A stretch of DNA of 26,840 nucleotides from positions 1 to 26,840 of the forward strand of contig CAZCCZ010000044.1 of NCBI GenBank assembly GCA_964497495.1. Reading direction: 5' to 3'. The translations under genes and the position numbers were made by a program. This stretch comes from CAXXOK01 sp964497495. GTDB taxonomy: Bacteria > Bacillota > Clostridia > Christensenellales > Aristaeellaceae. Positions 25,647 through 26,840 of this stretch are shown here, in pieces; position 1 is the first letter of the stretch; the number at the start of each line of letters is the position of its first letter. The notes beneath the pieces were generated by a model, which worked only from the letters and a program-made list of their open reading frames with translations, searched no databases and was not told the DNA's origin.

Positions 25647-25844
25647 GCGTCTGCGGGCGCGGCAGGGGCTTTCCGCTCGCCCCTGTATCCTTCGGGCGGC
25701 TTGTTTGCTTGTCGTATTTCTTGTTTGTCAGGGGGAACCGTGCCTGCGGGCACGGGCAGGGGCTTTCCGCTCGCCCCTGCACCCTTCGGGCGGCTCTTTT
25801 AGGAGCAGATTTCTTGTTTACTTAGGAATCGCGCCAGCGGGTGC
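25647..25844. repeat. Tandem repeat, about 91-94 bp units, with palindromic cores
   Basis: Units start at 25647, 25740 and 25831. Each opens with a small hairpin (GTGCC, TGCG, GGCAC in the second). The first two then carry a 23-bp palindrome with arms CAGGGGC/GCCCCTG and a 9-nt loop, at 25663-25685 and 25757-25779. CTTCGGGCGGCT and a T-rich stretch with TTTCTTGTTT follow in both. The third unit diverges after its opening hairpin. Confidence 0.85.
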
Positions 25845-25852
25845 GACCAAAG

Positions 25853-25915
25853 GCACCGAAGGGAAGCGTGTGCCCGGTGGGCACCGTTGCGAAGCAACGA
25901 GCGACCCGCAGGTGA
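25853..25915. repeat. 63-bp dispersed repeat, copy 1 (two back-to-back hairpins)
   Basis: Matches 26395-26457 with one difference (GAA against AAA in a loop). It contains GTGCCC-GGT-GGGCAC and CGTTGC-GAA-GCAACG side by side. Confidence 0.9.
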
Positions 25916-25959
25916 AGAGCGAAACCAGCAGGCAAACGGCAGTGCAGCCTGCGCAGATT

Positions 25960-25990
25960 GAGCGATCGGGTCTTTGCGCTCGCCCTTTGG
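25960..25990. repeat. Degenerate inverted copy of the right-end palindrome
   Basis: CTTTGCGCTCGCCCTTTGG at 25972-25990 is the reverse complement of the core at 26727-26745 in the 116-bp array. Its other arm has decayed to CGGGTC. Confidence 0.7.
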
Positions 25991-26016
25991 GAACCTTCGC
26001 GGCTTGCGTACGTATA

Positions 26017-26146
26017 GGGGCGCGAACTCCCTCTCGGAGTACAGGAATGTACAACGCCGGGACTGCATTATGAAGCTGTTGCACAGCTTCAACGCCGTCA
26101 CGGCGTTGTACGGTCCAGTCCATCCTACGAGGGAGCGCCGCGCCCC
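26017..26146. other. Nested multi-stem palindromic domain, candidate structured RNA or mobile miniature element
   Basis: The outer stem is GGGGCGCG (26017-26024) with CGCGCCCC (26139-26146), then CTCCCTC (26027-26033) with GAGGGAG (26129-26135). Inside are GTACA-GGAA-TGTAC (26039-26052), GAAGCTG/CAGCTTC (26072-26078, 26084-26090) and AACGCCG/CGGCGTT (26091-26097, 26101-26107). GTACAACGCCG (26049-26059) can also pair with CGGCGTTGTAC (26101-26111). No known RNA family was recognised and the strand is not known. Confidence 0.6.
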
Positions 26147-26282
26147 TTGAGCCACAATGCGCAAGCAGGGGTGAAAACCACTACCCGGCTAGTCAATCGT
26201 TCAATGGCATCGCCAACCGGGATGGAGATTTCGTATATCGCCAGAACACCAGCAGGCGGAGCGCGGGAGGGGTCGCATGACA

Positions 26283-26336
26283 GACGGACAGGATTGTCGG
26301 TCGCGCTACCGCAGGTAGCGGCGGACGACTGTCCTG
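26283..26336. other. Nested hairpin
   Basis: GGACAG (26286-26291) pairs with CTGTCC (26329-26334). Inside is a perfect GCTACC-GCA-GGTAGC (26305-26319). It stands in 26147-26394, where no credible gene was found. Confidence 0.6.
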
Positions 26337-26394
26337 TACTCATAGTGCGATTCCCCTCGCGCACATACTGCCGGTTAAGATGGCGATTCCGCAA

Positions 26395-26457
26395 GCACCG
26401 AAGGGAAGCGTGTGCCCGGTGGGCACCGTTGCAAAGCAACGAGCGACCCGCAGGTGA
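26395..26457. repeat. 63-bp dispersed repeat, copy 2
   Basis: Same double hairpin as 25853-25915, with one base difference. The flanking sequence differs on both sides, so the repeat unit is delimited. Confidence 0.9.
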
Positions 26458-26511
26458 GTGGTTTTACAAGCGCAAGGTGCGGTAGTACCTTGCGCGACGA
26501 TAAAACCGCAC
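26458..26511. other. Cruciform-capable nested inverted repeat
   Basis: GTG+GTTTTA (26458-26466) pairs with TAAAAC (26501-26506) and CAC (26509-26511). Inside, GCGCAAGGT (26470-26478) pairs with ACCTTGCGC (26487-26495) around an 8-nt loop. It begins immediately after the 63-bp repeat. Confidence 0.7.
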
Positions 26512-26512
26512 G

Positions 26513-26554
26513 CAGGGGCGAGCGGAAAGCCCCTGCCCGCATCCGAAGATGCGG
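26513..26554. repeat. Palindrome pair, opposite orientation to the 25647-25844 copies
   Basis: CAGGGGC/GCCCCTG (26513-26535) is the exact reverse complement of the palindromes at 25663 and 25757. It is followed at once by CCGCATC-CGAA-GATGCGG (26537-26554), a perfect 7-bp stem with a 4-nt loop. Reading 26476-26591 as a diverged extra unit of the array to its right also fits. Confidence 0.8.
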
Positions 26555-26591
26555 CATCCTCTATGCTGCCATATATAGAAGCCAGTAGCTC

Positions 26592-26840
26592 GAAGGGCGT
26601 GCGAAGGTTACCAAAGGGCGACCGCAAAGCCCTTTGACCGCATCCGCAGGCGGCGTCCCTTATGCCTGCGGGTGCATACCCTGATAAGCATAGAAGCCAA
26701 CATGCTTGAAGGGCGTGCGAAGGTTTCCAAAGGGCGAGCGCAAAGCCCTTTGACCGCATCCGCAGGCGGCGTCCCTTATGGCTGTGGGTGCATATCCTGA
26801 TAAGCATAGAAGCCAACATGCTTGAAGGGCGTGCGAAGGT
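26592..26840. repeat. 116-bp tandem repeat running off the window end
   Basis: GAAGGGCGTGCGAAGGT recurs at 26592, 26708 and 26824, an exact 116-bp period. Each unit has a palindrome CAAAGGGC/GCCCTTTG (26612-26636, 26728-26752), then a CCGC...GGCGG element and GATAAGCATAGAAGCC. The two full copies differ at a few bases. The array continues past the window. Confidence 0.93.

Noticed and set aside
25466..25753. Upstream extension of the carboxypeptidase
   Set aside because: It would cross the promoter at 25503-25532 and bury the signal peptide. TTG 25465 has a strong ribosome binding site.
26017..26360. Group II intron, tmRNA, SRP RNA or RNase P RNA
   Set aside because: I looked for domain V-like hairpins, the tmRNA tag region and conserved RNase P and SRP cores on both strands and saw none, and there is no reverse transcriptase gene.
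25705..26485. Several 100-160 residue open frames on both strands in the gene-free block
   Set aside because: They overlap each other in different frames, consist of translated palindromes and tandem repeats, have no clear ribosome binding sites, and resemble no protein family I know. Openness is expected from GC-rich sequence.
25647..26840. CRISPR array
   Set aside because: Repeats are 63-116 bp, palindrome-rich and contiguous or irregularly placed. There are no 25-40 bp repeats with equal unique spacers, and no cas genes.

Overview
The window looks like part of a GC-rich, uncultured Bacillota genome, most likely Clostridia. The evidence is the gene order dnaK-dnaJ-prmA-rsmE-mtaB-HIT-rpsU, and the block dacA-priA-def-fmt-rsmB-rlmN-prpC-prkC-rsgA-rpe. 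Both are well-known Firmicutes arrangements. Two runs of N (293-302 and 19742-19841) show it is a scaffolded draft or metagenome assembly. Order and genus cannot be fixed from the sequence alone.

Left part (1-7614, + strand): the 3' part of dnaK is followed by a hairpin-rich spacer and dnaJ. A tightly packed set of RNA and protein modification genes comes next: prmA (ribosomal protein L11), rsmE (16S rRNA) and mtaB (tRNA t6A37). A HIT-family hydrolase follows. rpsU (57 aa) has its own near-consensus sigma-A promoter and a 5' leader stem-loop, and is closed by a terminator-like palindrome. A Trm11-like methyltransferase follows from a second good promoter. rho (7719-9677) ends this strand; its protein has a disordered Q/Y/R-rich insert of more than 200 residues.

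Middle part (9742-12839, - strand): a class I acyl-CoA synthetase and an uncharacterised polytopic membrane protein form a two-gene unit behind a perfect TTGACA-17-TATAAT promoter. A perfect 28-bp palindrome separates this unit from the convergent rho gene.

Right part (12863-25532, - strand): one long, tightly coupled operon is read from a promoter at 25503-25532. It runs dacA (peptidoglycan carboxypeptidase), priA (replication restart), def and fmt (N-terminal formyl-Met cycle), rsmB and rlmN (rRNA methylation), prpC and prkC (phosphatase/kinase signalling pair), rsgA (30S maturation) and rpe. Four junctions have 4-8 nt overlaps and one has a 1-nt overlap. RsmB carries a long N-terminal extension made of a 37-residue (111-bp) tandem repeat that the assembly could not resolve.

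Far right (25533-26840): no credible gene. It is a dense mosaic of palindromes and direct, inverted and tandem repeats, including a roughly 130-nt nested structure at 26017-26146. This block is the best candidate in the window for an undescribed structured RNA or repeat family. I could not match it to any known family.
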